This document shows, in pieces, positions 9,488 to 19,920 of a stretch of 64,000 nt of DNA. The stretch lies in assembly GCA_039545355.1 (NCBI GenBank), contig BCJJ01000016.1, forward strand, positions 372,001-436,000, read 5' to 3'. The position numbers and the translations under genes are program-made. How positions within the stretch are numbered: position 1 is the first letter of the stretch; each line of letters starts with the position of its first letter. The stretch comes from Trichosporon coremiiforme. Taxonomy: Eukaryota; Basidiomycota; Tremellomycetes; Trichosporonales; Trichosporonaceae. A model generated the notes under the pieces. That model was not told the DNA's origin, made no database searches, and saw only the letters and a list, made by a program, of their open reading frames with translations.

Positions 9488-9793
9488 GGTGGGGAAGGAA
9501 TGTTTTGGCGACCCGTCTCTCGCATCTCCGAATAATCTGATAAGGAAAAATCGCGCATGCACCTGCGGCTTTGACACGAGGACGGTGGGGGAGCTGCGTG
9601 CTGCACCCTCCCTCATCAGCTGCAGCGAACCCCGTGACTGGCGTAGCACACGGGTGGAGACGTAGGAGACTGGGGGTGCAAGGCACGTCGCGGAGGCCGA
9701 GGGTGCGGCCTGCGGCCGACATATGACGTCTGGATTTCACCGGGCTCGGATTCGGCACTTCTCCATCGTTCTCTCTCTCCACTGTCCGCCACC
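9488..9793. promoter_or_regulatory. Divergent promoter region (membrane protein / JAC1)
   Basis: About 300 bases between divergently transcribed genes, with pyrimidine-rich sequence (CTCTCTCTCC near 9771-9780) just before the JAC1 start. No specific operator recognised. Confidence 0.45.
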
Positions 9794-10623
9794 ATGTTTC
9801 TTCGCCGTGCCGTCGCGCGGCCCGCCACCCTCATCTCATCAGCAGCACGCGTCCCGGCCGCTCGCCCGTCCTTGCGGTTAGCGGCGCAGGTGCGCTTCAA
9901 CTCGGGCACGAACGTGCCCCCATCCCAGGTCAAGCCGACGCGGCCGTGTCCGTCTTGCGGCAAGCCGATTCCGTATCCTGCCTCGCCTTGTCCGAGCTGC
10001 GGGGGACTCGTGCCCATTCCCCCCGGACTGTCGCTGCACTCGCTGCTTGGCGTTAGTGACCCTATTCCCGTGGGCGAGCCGCACCCCACGTTTAATGTTG
10101 GAGAGGAGCTGAAGAAGCTTCCGAGCAACGGCATGGACTTGGAGCCGCGCGATCTTCGCAACCGCATGCTTCGGCGTCAGCAGGACCTGCACCCCGACCG
10201 GCACCATGGTGATTCGCTCGCCGAGGACCTTTCGGGACGTATCAACAAGGCATACGAGACGCTCGCTTCGCCCCTAAAGCGTATCGAGTACATTGTGAGT
10301 TGTTACTCTGCGTTCGTTCAACTAATGTCCAGCTTGAACAGTACGACATGGCGACGGACGAGACGGACAAGGTCGACAACCACGACCTGCTGATGGAGAT
10401 TCTGGAGGCGCGCGAGACGCTAGAGGAGGCAGACGGAAAGGAGGTCGAGGAGCTGCGCCAGGACAACCAGGCCAAGGTCGACGACATTGTGCACCAGATC
10501 TGCCAGCTGCTTCACGAGAAGGAGCCCGATCTGCACGCCGTGAAGCGCCTGGCCGTCGAGCTGCGGTACTGGGTCCAGCTCGAGAACGCGGCCAAGGCCA
10601 AGCTCGACAAGATGGGCCACTAG
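9794..10623 (+). CDS. JAC1: Mitochondrial J-protein co-chaperone for Fe-S cluster transfer (Jac1/HscB)
   Basis: Exons 9794-10294 and 10333-10623 give 263 residues. The 38-bp intron has GTGAGT, branch ACTAAT and acceptor TCCAG, phase 0. The first ~35 residues are Arg/Ala-rich with no acid (MFLRRAVARPATL), a good mitochondrial targeting sequence. Two CPSCG knuckles (about residues 53-75) form the zinc-binding tetracysteine seen in HSCB-type proteins. The J domain follows with the catalytic HPD (DLHPDRHHGD) that stimulates Hsp70 ATPase. The intron interrupts the RIEYILEQYD segment, matching the HscB signature. The C-terminal helical region (HDLLMEILEARETLEEA onward) is the scaffold-protein-binding domain. 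Length and order fit the family well. Confidence 0.93.
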
Positions 10624-10762
10624 GAAGGGTCATCATGTATGGGTCTAGAGATGCATGCGTCTAGATGGATCGCACAAGATGCGTCATGCGGGATGGGTGT
10701 GTGTGTATAAAGGAAAAACTAGAAGAACAACAATATCTCTCTATCTACATTGGATTGGGGGT

Positions 10763-12030
10763 CTAGTCGTCAAACTTGATCGAGTGCGACTCGAGCGTGA
10801 TCAGGCCGCCGCCGTACGAGCCGCGCTTCTTCTTGTTCTTCTCCTTGCGGAAGCCGTCGCCGCGGGTGACGATCAGGTCTCGCGACGCACGGGCACCGAA
10901 GTCGTTCGGGTTGGCTCCGTTGCGAATCTATCAGGTCAGCTCTGGACGGGTCAAACTGGGGGTATGAGAGTTACTCACGTGAGCGTCAAAGCTGTTGTCC
11001 ATGAGACGAGCGTCGTGGAAGGTGACGTTCTCCTGCTTGATACGCTCGAAGCGCTGGCCCTGTCCGCCCTTCGGCTTCTTGCCGCCCTGGGGAGTCGAAG
11101 TGCCGGAGGGGGTGAAGGCGGGAGTCGAGACAGACGAGGACGAAGCAGAAGTCGACTCCTCCTTGACGCGCTTCTTGGCGGGCTCGTCGGAAGACGCAGA
11201 CGACGCAGAAGACGAGGGCGAGCGGGCACGCTTGGCGCCAATGCCGGCCTTCTTGGGCTCCTCCTCCTCAGACTCGGACGAGGAGTCGCTGTCGGAGGAC
11301 GAGTCGCTGTCGGAGGACGAAGACGAAGAGGACGAAGAAGAAGAGGACGAAGAAGAAGACGAGGAGGAGGACGAAGACGAAGAAGACGACGACGAAGAGG
11401 ACGACGACGACGAAGAAGAAGAAGACGAGTCGCTCTCGTCACCGCTGTCGCTGTCCGAGTCAGAGTCCGAGTCTGAAGACGAGGAAGCCTCCTTGTCGCT
11501 CTTGGGAGGAGGGAGGGTCGACGAGCCGGAGGAGCCGGTGTCCTCGTCATCCGAGTCCGAGTCCGAGTCAGAGTCCGAGCTGGAGTCAGAGCTGGAAGAC
11601 TCGTCGTCGCTGTCGCTGTCCGAGTCGGAGCTCGAGTCGCTGTCGCTCTCGGGAAGCGGAATCTTGGCGGCATCCTTGACGGAGATGATGCCCTCGACGG
11701 TCTCCTTGCTCTTGGAGCTGGACTTGGAGCTAGCCTTCGAGCTGGCAGAAGAGCTGGAGGAGCTGCTAGAGTCGGAGTCGGAGTCGGAGTCAGAGTCAGA
11801 ATCGGAGCTCTTCATCTCCACATCCTCCTTGGCGCCATCGGTGCCCTTGGCCCAGACGCGCTCAAGCTCGCCCTCAGTGCCCTGGGTGGCACTGGCTTCC
11901 TTCTCGAAAGCCTTGACCGAGCGGGTGAGGCCGCGGGAGATGAGGTAAGCGAGAACGGCCGCGTCGAGGTCTGATACTTGTCAGCTTACAGCCACCGTTC
12001 CTTCAGCTTACCCTTGTTCTGTCCGGACAT
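10763..12030 (-). CDS. SRP40: LisH-domain, Ser/Asp-rich SRP40/Nopp140-like protein
   Basis: Exons 12030-12012 (19 bp), 11970-10979, 10927-10763; 391 residues; introns of 41 and 51 bp. The tiny first exon reads MSGQNK and joins in frame to DLDAAVLAYLISRGLTRSV, a LisH motif. The middle ~230 residues are runs of Ser broken by Asp/Glu (SDSDSDSDS, then an uninterrupted poly-Ser tract), typical acidic casein-kinase-2 target repeats. The C-terminus (RFERIKQENVTFHDARLMDNSF and NDFGARASRDLIVTRGDGFR) is the conserved SRP40 C-terminal domain. Such proteins are nucleolar chaperones in snoRNP and ribosome biogenesis. The Ser codons form an AG/AC-rich microsatellite, so the opposite strand carries a long acidic shadow frame that should not be annotated. 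Confidence 0.9.
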
Positions 12031-12352
12031 GGTGGCTATGTTGATTGCCGTGTGACGTGAACAACAAATCTTCGATTATCTGTGGACGGTGGTCGAGTGA
12101 CCTCCACCGGAGGGAAGATCGCGGTAATCTTGAAATTTATTTGTTTCCGCGTGATTCCTGGGGAATAATCCCATCGGCTGAGGATAGCGCGCCCATGATC
12201 GCCCCAAGGCACCCCGCACGTGACCCAACCCCGGCCCACTGGCCCGAACAAGGGCAAGCACAGTGGTCCGGCGCGTCATCTTATGGGGAACGAGGGGTGA
12301 ATCCAGCATCGCACTGTTGCGCACACCACCACCACAAGACCACCCGCCCATC
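12031..12352. promoter_or_regulatory. Divergent promoter region (SRP40-like / acyltransferase)
   Basis: About 320 bases shared by two divergent genes. A CACGTG-like E-box core occurs near 12217 (CGCACGTGACC). No TATA box or operator assigned with confidence. Confidence 0.4.
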
Positions 12353-14584
12353 ATGACCGGCTTCGGCTTCAGCCACCAGCCGCTCGTCAATATGTTCGGA
12401 AGCGGCGTCACCAGCTTCTTCCGCAAGATCGAGGTCTACGGCAGCGAGAACGTCCCAGAGGAAGGCCCGATCATCTTGTGAGTTTGACTCCTCGCAAGTG
12501 GAGGCAGTCAGTCTCATTGTTCGGCTATCTGCCTCACTCAACGCGTCCACTCGCCACAATGTTATCAGCCTCTGTCTCTTGCACACATGTACACAAACAC
12601 AAGATGCTGCCCCCCAAACTATTCCCCATGACGTGAGACAACTGACACGACAGTGCATGCACACACACGAACATGGCCATTGACGTGAGTTGGGTCCACT
12701 GGCCACCAGACTTTTGCCGCCGAGCAGAACTTAGCTGATCTCGTTAGCCGGCCGTGCTCTCGTACACTGTTCCCCACGGCTACTCGCTCCACTACTGGGT
12801 CAAGGACTCGCTGTTCCGAAACCCCGTCATGCGAGCCGTAATGCAGAATGCTGGTAACATCCGTGCGTATCTTCGCCCCCGCCGCGTGACTTTCGCCCCG
12901 GCGACCCTGGGTGCCACTCGGTCCCGAGGTGACAGTCACGTCGGCATGCATTGTTAAGGCAGCACTGACAGACCCAGCCGTTGACCGCAAGACGAAGAAC
13001 AACCAGAAGCTCTTCAAGGGCACCTTTGAGGGTGAGCTGGATGGACGGGTTCGAAAGCTAACAAGCAGCCATGGCCGCGGGCGAGTGCATTGGTCTGTTC
13101 CCCGAGGGCACGTCGCACACGAACCCGCGCCTGATCCCGCTGAAGGACGGACTCGCGTGGTCGGCGCTCGAGTACCTGATCTACCTGAAGGGCGGCGACG
13201 GACAGGAGCCCCACAAGGGCAAGCCGGTCACAGTCGTACCGGTCGGCATTGCGTACTGCGACAAGAGCAAGTACCGGTCACGTCTGGTCATCACGTACTG
13301 CCCACCGATCACGACGGACCGGTACGAGAAGGAGTTCCTGAGCGGTGGCGATGCGGCGAAGAAGGCGGCCGTGAAGCGCCTGACGCGCGACATTGAGCTC
13401 GAGCTGCACAAGACGACCGTGAACGGACCTGACTGGTGAGTAGGAAGGAAGTGCTGTAGCTGACAGACAGGGAGACGAACTATGCCGCGGACATGGCGCG
13501 CGAGCTGCTGTGGAAGTACGACCGTGATCTCGCGCTGGCAGACTATGTCGACGTACAGCAGACGCTGGTAGACCTCCTCAGCACGAACGACCCGCGGATC
13601 GAGAAGCTCAAGCAAATGCTCTACACGTACCGCCAGCTTCTGGTCGCCTCGCGCCTGTCGAACGGTGCGCTGACAGACCTGCCGCTACAGCGCAACCTGG
13701 ACCCGAACAAGGTCGTGCCCCTGCCCGGACGGATCAGGACGCTCGCTATTCTGATCAAGGACACGTTCATCTCTCTCATTCAGTTCCCGCTCTTCGTCGT
13801 GCCGTTCCTGTTCAACATTCCACTTTACATCATCGGCATGCTCGGCGCAAACATGGCGGAGAACGAGCTCGAGACGCAGGCGCAAATGAAGGTGTTCCTG
13901 GGCATCTTCATCTCCTTTTTGCTGTACCCGATCTACTTCTTCATCTTCCTCTGGATGTTCCGCACGGTGCCCCTCGGTGGCTTGTTCGCCGCCGGTGTCG
14001 TCTGGCTTTTAAGCAAGTATCACGCGGCGCTGATTGACCGCAACTACGCCGGTCTGAAGAAGCTCGTGGCCGCGTGGCGCGTGCTCATCGGTGTCTGGCT
14101 CGGCTCCCGCGTCGAGATGAATCTGAACAGCTTCGTGGACCGCGCAGCTTCTTACGCGCCCAACCCGCCGCAGGTCGCAGGCCTCCCAGCAGGCAAGGAG
14201 GCGGAGAAGTACGTGCGTCCGGAGAAGCTCCCCTCGCGCGTGCTTGTGCGGCACGTGCTGCGCCAGCGCGTCCAGGCCGCGCGCGCGCTGACGGACACGC
14301 TGCTCGAGCTCGAGGCGGCCGACGCAAACGTCGACGCAAGCTTCTGGCTCGCGGAGCGGTATGGCGGCGACGTCTTGCCCCTGAGCAAGGCCGAGATGGA
14401 GCTGCCGGCGTACGAGCGCCCGTGGCCCAAGGGCCGCCGTGGGGCGCGCGAGGTGGTTGCGTTCCTCCGTGGTCGTGGGGCAAGGCTCGGCGGCACGATG
14501 GGCGGCGAGAGCGAGTACTGGGCCAACGCTAGTCGGGCGGCCGAGACGCCGGGGCTGGACAAGGTCGAGTTCAAGATGGAGTAG
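12353..14584 (+). CDS. GPT2: Glycerol-3-phosphate/dihydroxyacetone-phosphate acyltransferase (Gpt2/Sct1 type)
   Basis: Six exons give 601 residues: 12353-12477, 12654-12684, 12748-12862, 12978-13031, 13069-13435, 13471-14584. Introns are 176, 63, 115, 37 and 35 bp; exon 2 is only 31 bp but carries the catalytic block. That block, CTHTNMAIDP (residues 44-53), is the His-x5-Asp motif of Gpt2/Sct1-type PlsC enzymes. Block 3, FPEGTSHTNPRLIPLKDG (about 119-136), binds the substrate phosphate. Downstream are hydrophobic segments (FPLFVVPFLFNIPLYIIGML, FLGIFISFLLYPIYFFIFLW, GGLFAAGVVWLL), placing it in the ER membrane. It would catalyse the first acylation step of phosphatidic acid synthesis. It is somewhat shorter than the yeast enzymes, mostly at the C-terminus. 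Confidence 0.92.
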
Positions 14585-15436
14585 GTGTCCGAGCGGAGTG
14601 CGAGCGAAGCGAGCACGGAGCGAGGACGCACTGCTTAGCGACAGCGCTGTAAGCGCTGCCAGTCGTCGACCCACCCCCTTTTTACCAGCGCCTAGCCATA
14701 GCCCTTTTACCACTCAGTCTATGTCTTGACGTTCTCTTCTCTTTCAGTTAATCACAGTGCCTCTCATTCCAATGCCCGTATGAATAATAGATGAGATTGT
14801 CCCGATCAAGCGTCCAGCGTTGCATAGCGAATGCAGTGCGGCGAGCGTCTGTCTCAACGTGCAACAGAGGGTGGATCAAGATGTTGTAACATAAACTATG
14901 ATGCGTTGAAAGATGACTGTTGGGTCTGTTATTAATATTCCGAACGAACTGAGCGCTTGTTTCGATCACCCGGTGTTGGAACGCGGGTGTCTTTAGACTG
15001 GGCGGGGTGGTGTCCATCGGCCGGCTGTGCTGCGTACAACGTGCTGCGTCAGCAGCACCCCAGTACTGCAGTACAAGTTGTGCACACTGCAAAAAGCGCA
15101 GTGCGGGCCCAGCCACAGGTTTGTTGGAAACCCGGGCCGTTACAGAACGACCAACCTACCCAGAGCGTCTGTTGGAAGACAATAACACATGCTTTTACGA
15201 TGAACCTGTTGGAGGAATGATGTGATGCTTTGTTTGGATGATGGGAGCGCAGGGCCCATGAGTCAGGCCGTTAGCGACCTCCTTCGCGGGGGTCGCACGC
15301 GGGTATGTTGGGTTTTCTATTACTTCTCTTCTTTCTTCTTACGCCTTCATTCTTCACAGGGGGCAGTTGGACAGAGGGCGAGGTGGACAGGGAGGCTGAG
15401 TCTCACGCCTCGGGCCGCCCTCGCGCCTGACGGCGC
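14585..15436. other. Convergent intergenic region
   Basis: About 850 bases between two genes that converge. Contains short CAGTACTGCAGTAC-like palindromic words near 15060-15075 but no gene. Confidence 0.5.
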
Positions 15437-18400
15437 TCAAGCATACTTCTGCATAAAGTCCTCGTGGAACTTCTCAATCTTGTCCATCATGTCCTCGGCC
15501 CCTGGGGCCAGGCACGTCACGCGGAGATGGTGCGTGCCGTCCCTCTGTCCGAATCCCGATCCGGCGACCGTGCAAATGCCCGTCGCGTCCAGGAGCGCAA
15601 GGGCGTAGAACACGTCGGCTTCCTTGCCCGCCTTGCGTGCCGCTTCCTTCGCCTTGGCCGGAATCTCGAGCGTCGGGAACAGGTACATTGCCCCGTCTGC
15701 TGGCTGGCACTGGACTCCGGAGAGGCGGTTGAATCGTTCGGCCATGTAGGCGGAGCGCTGGCGCATGCCGTCGTGAATCGCGGCGGCCTCCTCCTTGTAC
15801 GTCTGGTAGCTCGGAGATCCTTCGGCGGGAGGAGAGACCAACAGGTCGACGCCGACCTGGCCCGAAGTGGGCGCGCAGAGCGCAATCGACGCCATCTTTT
15901 GGAGCAAGTCCTCGACGTCAGAGTCGAGATTGACAGCTTCCAGATAGCCTCCGCGGCGGCCGCATTCGCCCGACACGCCCTTGCTGATAGAGTGCAGAGA
16001 TACCAGCTCGACCTCGTCGCAGATTGGCTGGGGCATGGAGCGCACGACGCGCTTGAAGCTCGCGAACGGGCGGCGGGCGGGGTCGTACACGTTGGTCTGG
16101 TAAACTTCGTCGGCGAGCAGGAGGAGGGATTCGTCGTAGCACAGCTGCACGATTGCGCGCATGTCGGATTCGGAGAGGCAGGAGCCCGTGGGGTTGCCCG
16201 GGTTGATGACGACGAGCATCTTGAGGGGCGTGCCGGCGCTCTTGGCGCGGGCAATCGCCGCCTTGACGCTGTCCACGTCGAGCGCCCAACCACGAGACTC
16301 GTCGAGGTGGTACTCGACCGGCGTAGCCTCGAGGTGCGCCAATGTGGCAGTGTAGAGCGGGTACTGGGGAATGGGGATGAGCGCTCCGTCTCCCGGCCTA
16401 AGTGCAATGCCCATGAGCATGGCGACGGCCGGCGTCGCGCCGCCAGTGAGGTAGATCTGATCGGGGTCGGCGGGGAAGCCGTCGCGACGCTGGAGGAACT
16501 GCGCGACGCGCTTGCGGATGGGCAGGCTGCCCTTGGAGCCAGTGTAGGCACCAATGGAGCCAAACTCGGCCACGAGCTGCGACGCCTTCTCGAGCGCGTC
16601 GGCGGGGAAGACTTGCGACGCGACGGGATGCGTGATAAGAGCGGGGTACTCGACGAGCGCGGCGACTTGGCGCCAGTACGTCAGCGGTCGCTGTCCCAGA
16701 ACCTTGTCCTGCGGATTGCCAATGTTGCAGTACGTGATGTGCTCAAAGGGCAGCGTGTTGCCGCCCGCGAGCTCGCCCGACAGCTGTGCCGCCAGGTCGT
16801 CGGCCTTGATTGACAGCTCGCCGCGGACAGCGTACTCGACCGCCTGGACGACGGGGTTCACCGTGTCGGCCGTGAGCGCCTTGTGCCTGCTGCCGGGGGA
16901 CGAAGTGCCCGACGAGCTAGGGGAGAGGTTGAGACAGCTGTCGTGAATGACGTTGAGGGCCTTGACGGCGTCCTTGTTGGCAATGACGCACGAAATGTTG
17001 ATCTCGGACGCGCCCTGCGAGATCATCTCGAGGTTGATGTCGGCACGGGCGAGCGCGCCAAACATTGCGCTGGCGGATCCAATGGCGTTGCGCATGTTGC
17101 GGCCGACGAGCGAGAGAATCGCCATGTCGTGCGACACGGTAATTTCGCCAATCTTCTCGAGGTCGCGCACTAGGCGCTCCAGGCGCCGCGCGTTGCCAAA
17201 GTCCTGCATCGCCATCGAGACGTGCACCTCGGACGTGGAAATCAGGTCGACGACGACGCCGGCGCGGTCGAGCGTGCCAAAGATGCGCGCGAGGAAACCG
17301 TGCGAGATGGTCTTGCGGTTGCTGTGAATGTTAAGGACGAGAATCTGGTCCTTGATCGTCACGGCCGTGGGGAGGCGGTCGCTCTCGTGGTTCGGGTCGT
17401 GCTGGGGCGGCTTGGTGTCGAGGCCGCGGGGGAACTCCTGGTCGGGCAGAATAATGGTGCCCTGGCCCTGGGGGTTCTCGACGTTCTTGATGCGAATGGG
17501 GATGCGCGCACGAATGACCTGCTCCATCGTGAAGGGATGAATGACTTCTGAACCATAGTAGGTCAACTCGGCGGCCTCATCGGGCGTGATGCTGGGCACG
17601 AGGCGGGCAGACGGCACCTTGCGCGGGTCAGCCGTGAAGATGCCGTCGACCTCCTTCCAAACCTGCAGCTCCGAGGCGCGCGTACCAACGGCACAAAGAG
17701 CAGCGCAGAGGTCGGTGTATCCGCGCCCGATCTGGGCGAGAAGCGAGCCCGGGACCGGGCCGAAGAAGCCCGTCACGACGGGGATGCGCGTGCCGCACTC
17801 GCGCAAGCGCTCGCCGAGGCGCAAAGCGAGCTCGTCGTAGAACGCCTGGCCCAGCTGTGACACGCCCTGGTCGCCGCTCGCGGTCAGGCCCGAGTCGGTG
17901 ACGGACGACATGGCCGCGTCGACAATGTTGTCGAGCACGACGAGCTCGGCGTCCACGCCGCGGTCGCGCAGCGCGGCCGCCACAATCTTGCACGCGAGGC
18001 GCTCGCCCGTGCCGATAATCGAGTCCTGAGATCTGGGCGAGATCTCGTCAATGATCTGGAAAAGTCAGTACACGTACACAGCATGTGGGGCGCTCGGGCC
18101 AGGCCAAACCAAGGCTGTGTCACTATTGCCCGCCTGGCTGACGTCAAACTTACATGAGCAGCGCTAAGGAAGGATCGGAGAGCCTCGCAATCACGCTCAA
18201 TCTCCTCCTCGAGCTCGTCCCGGAGGGGACCCCGGCGGAGGGCCTGGCGGGCGGCGTCGAGGTGTCCGCGCTTGATGGTGTCGACAGTGGTGTGGAAGCG
18301 GGGCTCGAAGCTCTCCTCCTTGGCGGTGGGCGTGTCGGGCCCACTGTCCGAGGGCGAGCGGGTACGTCCGCTGAGCGGCTGGAAGGGCGATGGCGAGGCA

Positions 18401-19100
18401 CATCGGCTCGAGTCGTCCTTGGCGTCCTTGAGGCTGGAGAGGGACGAGATCATGCTCTGGGAGAAGTATCCCGACCCCACGCGCTTGGGGTACAGCGGCG
18501 TCTGAGCGCCAGACGCCGACGTCGAGTTTTGCCTCGCGCTGGCGGGGGCGAGAGCCTCGCGCGACGCCTGGAGCAGGAGATTCGTTGTGCCGAGCGCCTT
18601 GGTCTGCGTGCTGCGCGCACTGCATACAATCGCAACCTTGTTATTCGGGAGGTACGACCTGGGGCGTTAGTGGCCTGGACAATGCGGGGGCAGTGGGGAG
18701 GCGATGGCCCGATGAAACCGGTGCCAGTCGAGTCGGTCAGGTCGGCGAGCGACACGAGCCGGTGAATGCCGGGCCTGGTAGCAGGTGGCAGACGCGCGAT
18801 GGGCTCTCTTTTTCATATCCGGGGTGACGGAATGATGTGATCGATACCAGACAACGACTTTTCCTCGCCATGGCAAGTACACTTTGCCGCCACTGGCACC
18901 GATGGCGAGTACAACATGCACTAGTGTACTCACTCTACGATCTCTGTGATGGAGTCGAGCGACTTGCCGACGCTGGTGCCACCATATTTTTGGATGAGCC
19001 AGGGAGTGTTCTCATCTGCCGAGTTGCGATAGAGGGGTTCCTCGTAGTAAGCGTCCTTGGGGGTGGAGGCGCCCGAAGACGGGGACATGGTGGTGACCAT
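15437..19100 (-). CDS. HOM3-ALT1: Bifunctional aspartate kinase-alanine aminotransferase fusion
   Basis: Exons 19100-18934, 18658-18154, 18055-15437 give 1,096 residues; introns 275 and 98 bp. Residues 1-~598 are a full fungal aspartate kinase: KYGGTSVG (38-45), VAIVCSARS, GFFGPVPGSLLAQIGRGYTD, WKEVDGIFTADPRKVPSARL, ELTYYGSEVIHPFTMEQVI. Two ACT domains follow (VVDLISTSEVHVSMAM, ~493; INLEMISQGASEINISCVI, ~563), the usual threonine-sensing part. After a ~16-residue Ser/Gly/Pro linker, residues ~616-1096 are a full-length alanine aminotransferase: EYAVRGELSIKADDL, ITYCNIGNPQ, VVINPGNPTGSCLSESD, LLLADEVYQTNVY, and HSISKGVSGECGRRGGY with the PLP lysine at ~916. The junction lies inside one uninterrupted 2.6-kb exon. 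The kinase catalyses the first step of Thr/Met synthesis; the transferase exchanges alanine/2-oxoglutarate for pyruvate/glutamate. The transferase half lacks its own targeting peptide. I do not recall this fusion from other fungi. Confidence 0.93.
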
Positions 19101-19920
19101 GGCCTGTGTCTTCTTTGTTTTGGTAAGGGGGAGTGGGGTGGGGGTGGAGAGAGAGAGAGATGGAGAGAGAGAGATGGGGTGGAGTCGGCAGTGGTGGTGG
19201 TGGTGGGTGTGGTTGGTGGACTAGCCGAGGGGTGAGCACAGCGGATGCGGGGTCTCTCTGGATCGTCTGGAATTGGAGGATGGGTATTCGAGGTATTCGA
19301 CTCGGGCGATAGGCTAATACGCTCAGGGCCCAGGCGCAGACAAGGAGGGGCTCAGCGGTTCAGTCTGCCTTGCAGCCAGTAGCGCAGTCGCGAGCATGGT
19401 GCACCTCAGAGGCCCGTCATGTCGGCTGTACCGAGCGGCCCAGGGCCAGGCAGGGCTCAGGAACCCCAGCGTTGCAAGTGTTCGACTCGACTCTTGCTCT
19501 AGCTCTAGCTCAGAAAAAAAACGGCGCCTCGGCCGGACTCTGGCCCGCGTCACGTGACTCATCCCTTGCCTCCCTTGCTCCCCCTTGTGCGGGGTAATTC
19601 GTATGCCCTGTCTTCTCTCTGCTCCGCACTCGTCCAATGATCGGGCGAATCTCGTGCTCCCGATTCCGCGGTTGCTCCTGATAACGCGGTCGTAAAGGGA
19701 CGAAACAACCTTGAGACCAGGTATGGCGATCGACGTGGACGAGTGAACAGCCAACACACGAAACACTGGCGCTCACACACACACTGCTTACAGGCTGGCC
19801 TAGATCTTGAGGATCAGATGCACACAGACCACCCGCAAAAAGTAATCAGTAGTTTAACCGAGAATCAAACGTTGCAACGACAGAACGGCACTTTGCATCA
19901 CCTAACCTAGCAGCAAAATC
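19101..19920. promoter_or_regulatory. 5' flank of the fusion gene, with GA-repeat tract
   Basis: About 820 bases upstream of the fusion gene and downstream of the next minus-strand gene. A GA-rich microsatellite (19147-19176; pyrimidine tract on the transcribed strand) and a GGTGGTGGT run (about 19189-19206) lie within 110 bases of the start codon, consistent with a pyrimidine-rich fungal leader. No other element recognised. Confidence 0.5.

Noticed and set aside
10995..11948. Long plus-strand acidic frame (317 codons, Glu/Asp/Ser runs)
   Set aside because: It is the mirror of the Ser/Asp microsatellite coding for the SRP40-like protein, which has conserved LisH and C-terminal domains on the minus strand.
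15464..16813. 449-codon plus-strand frame opposite the aminotransferase
   Set aside because: Arg/Gly/Val/Glu-rich shadow of a GC-rich coding exon; no motif and no splice logic.
19140..19210. GA/GT repeats as a possible element end or telomere-like array
   Set aside because: Simple microsatellites in the leader region of the fusion gene; no telomeric unit and no element features.
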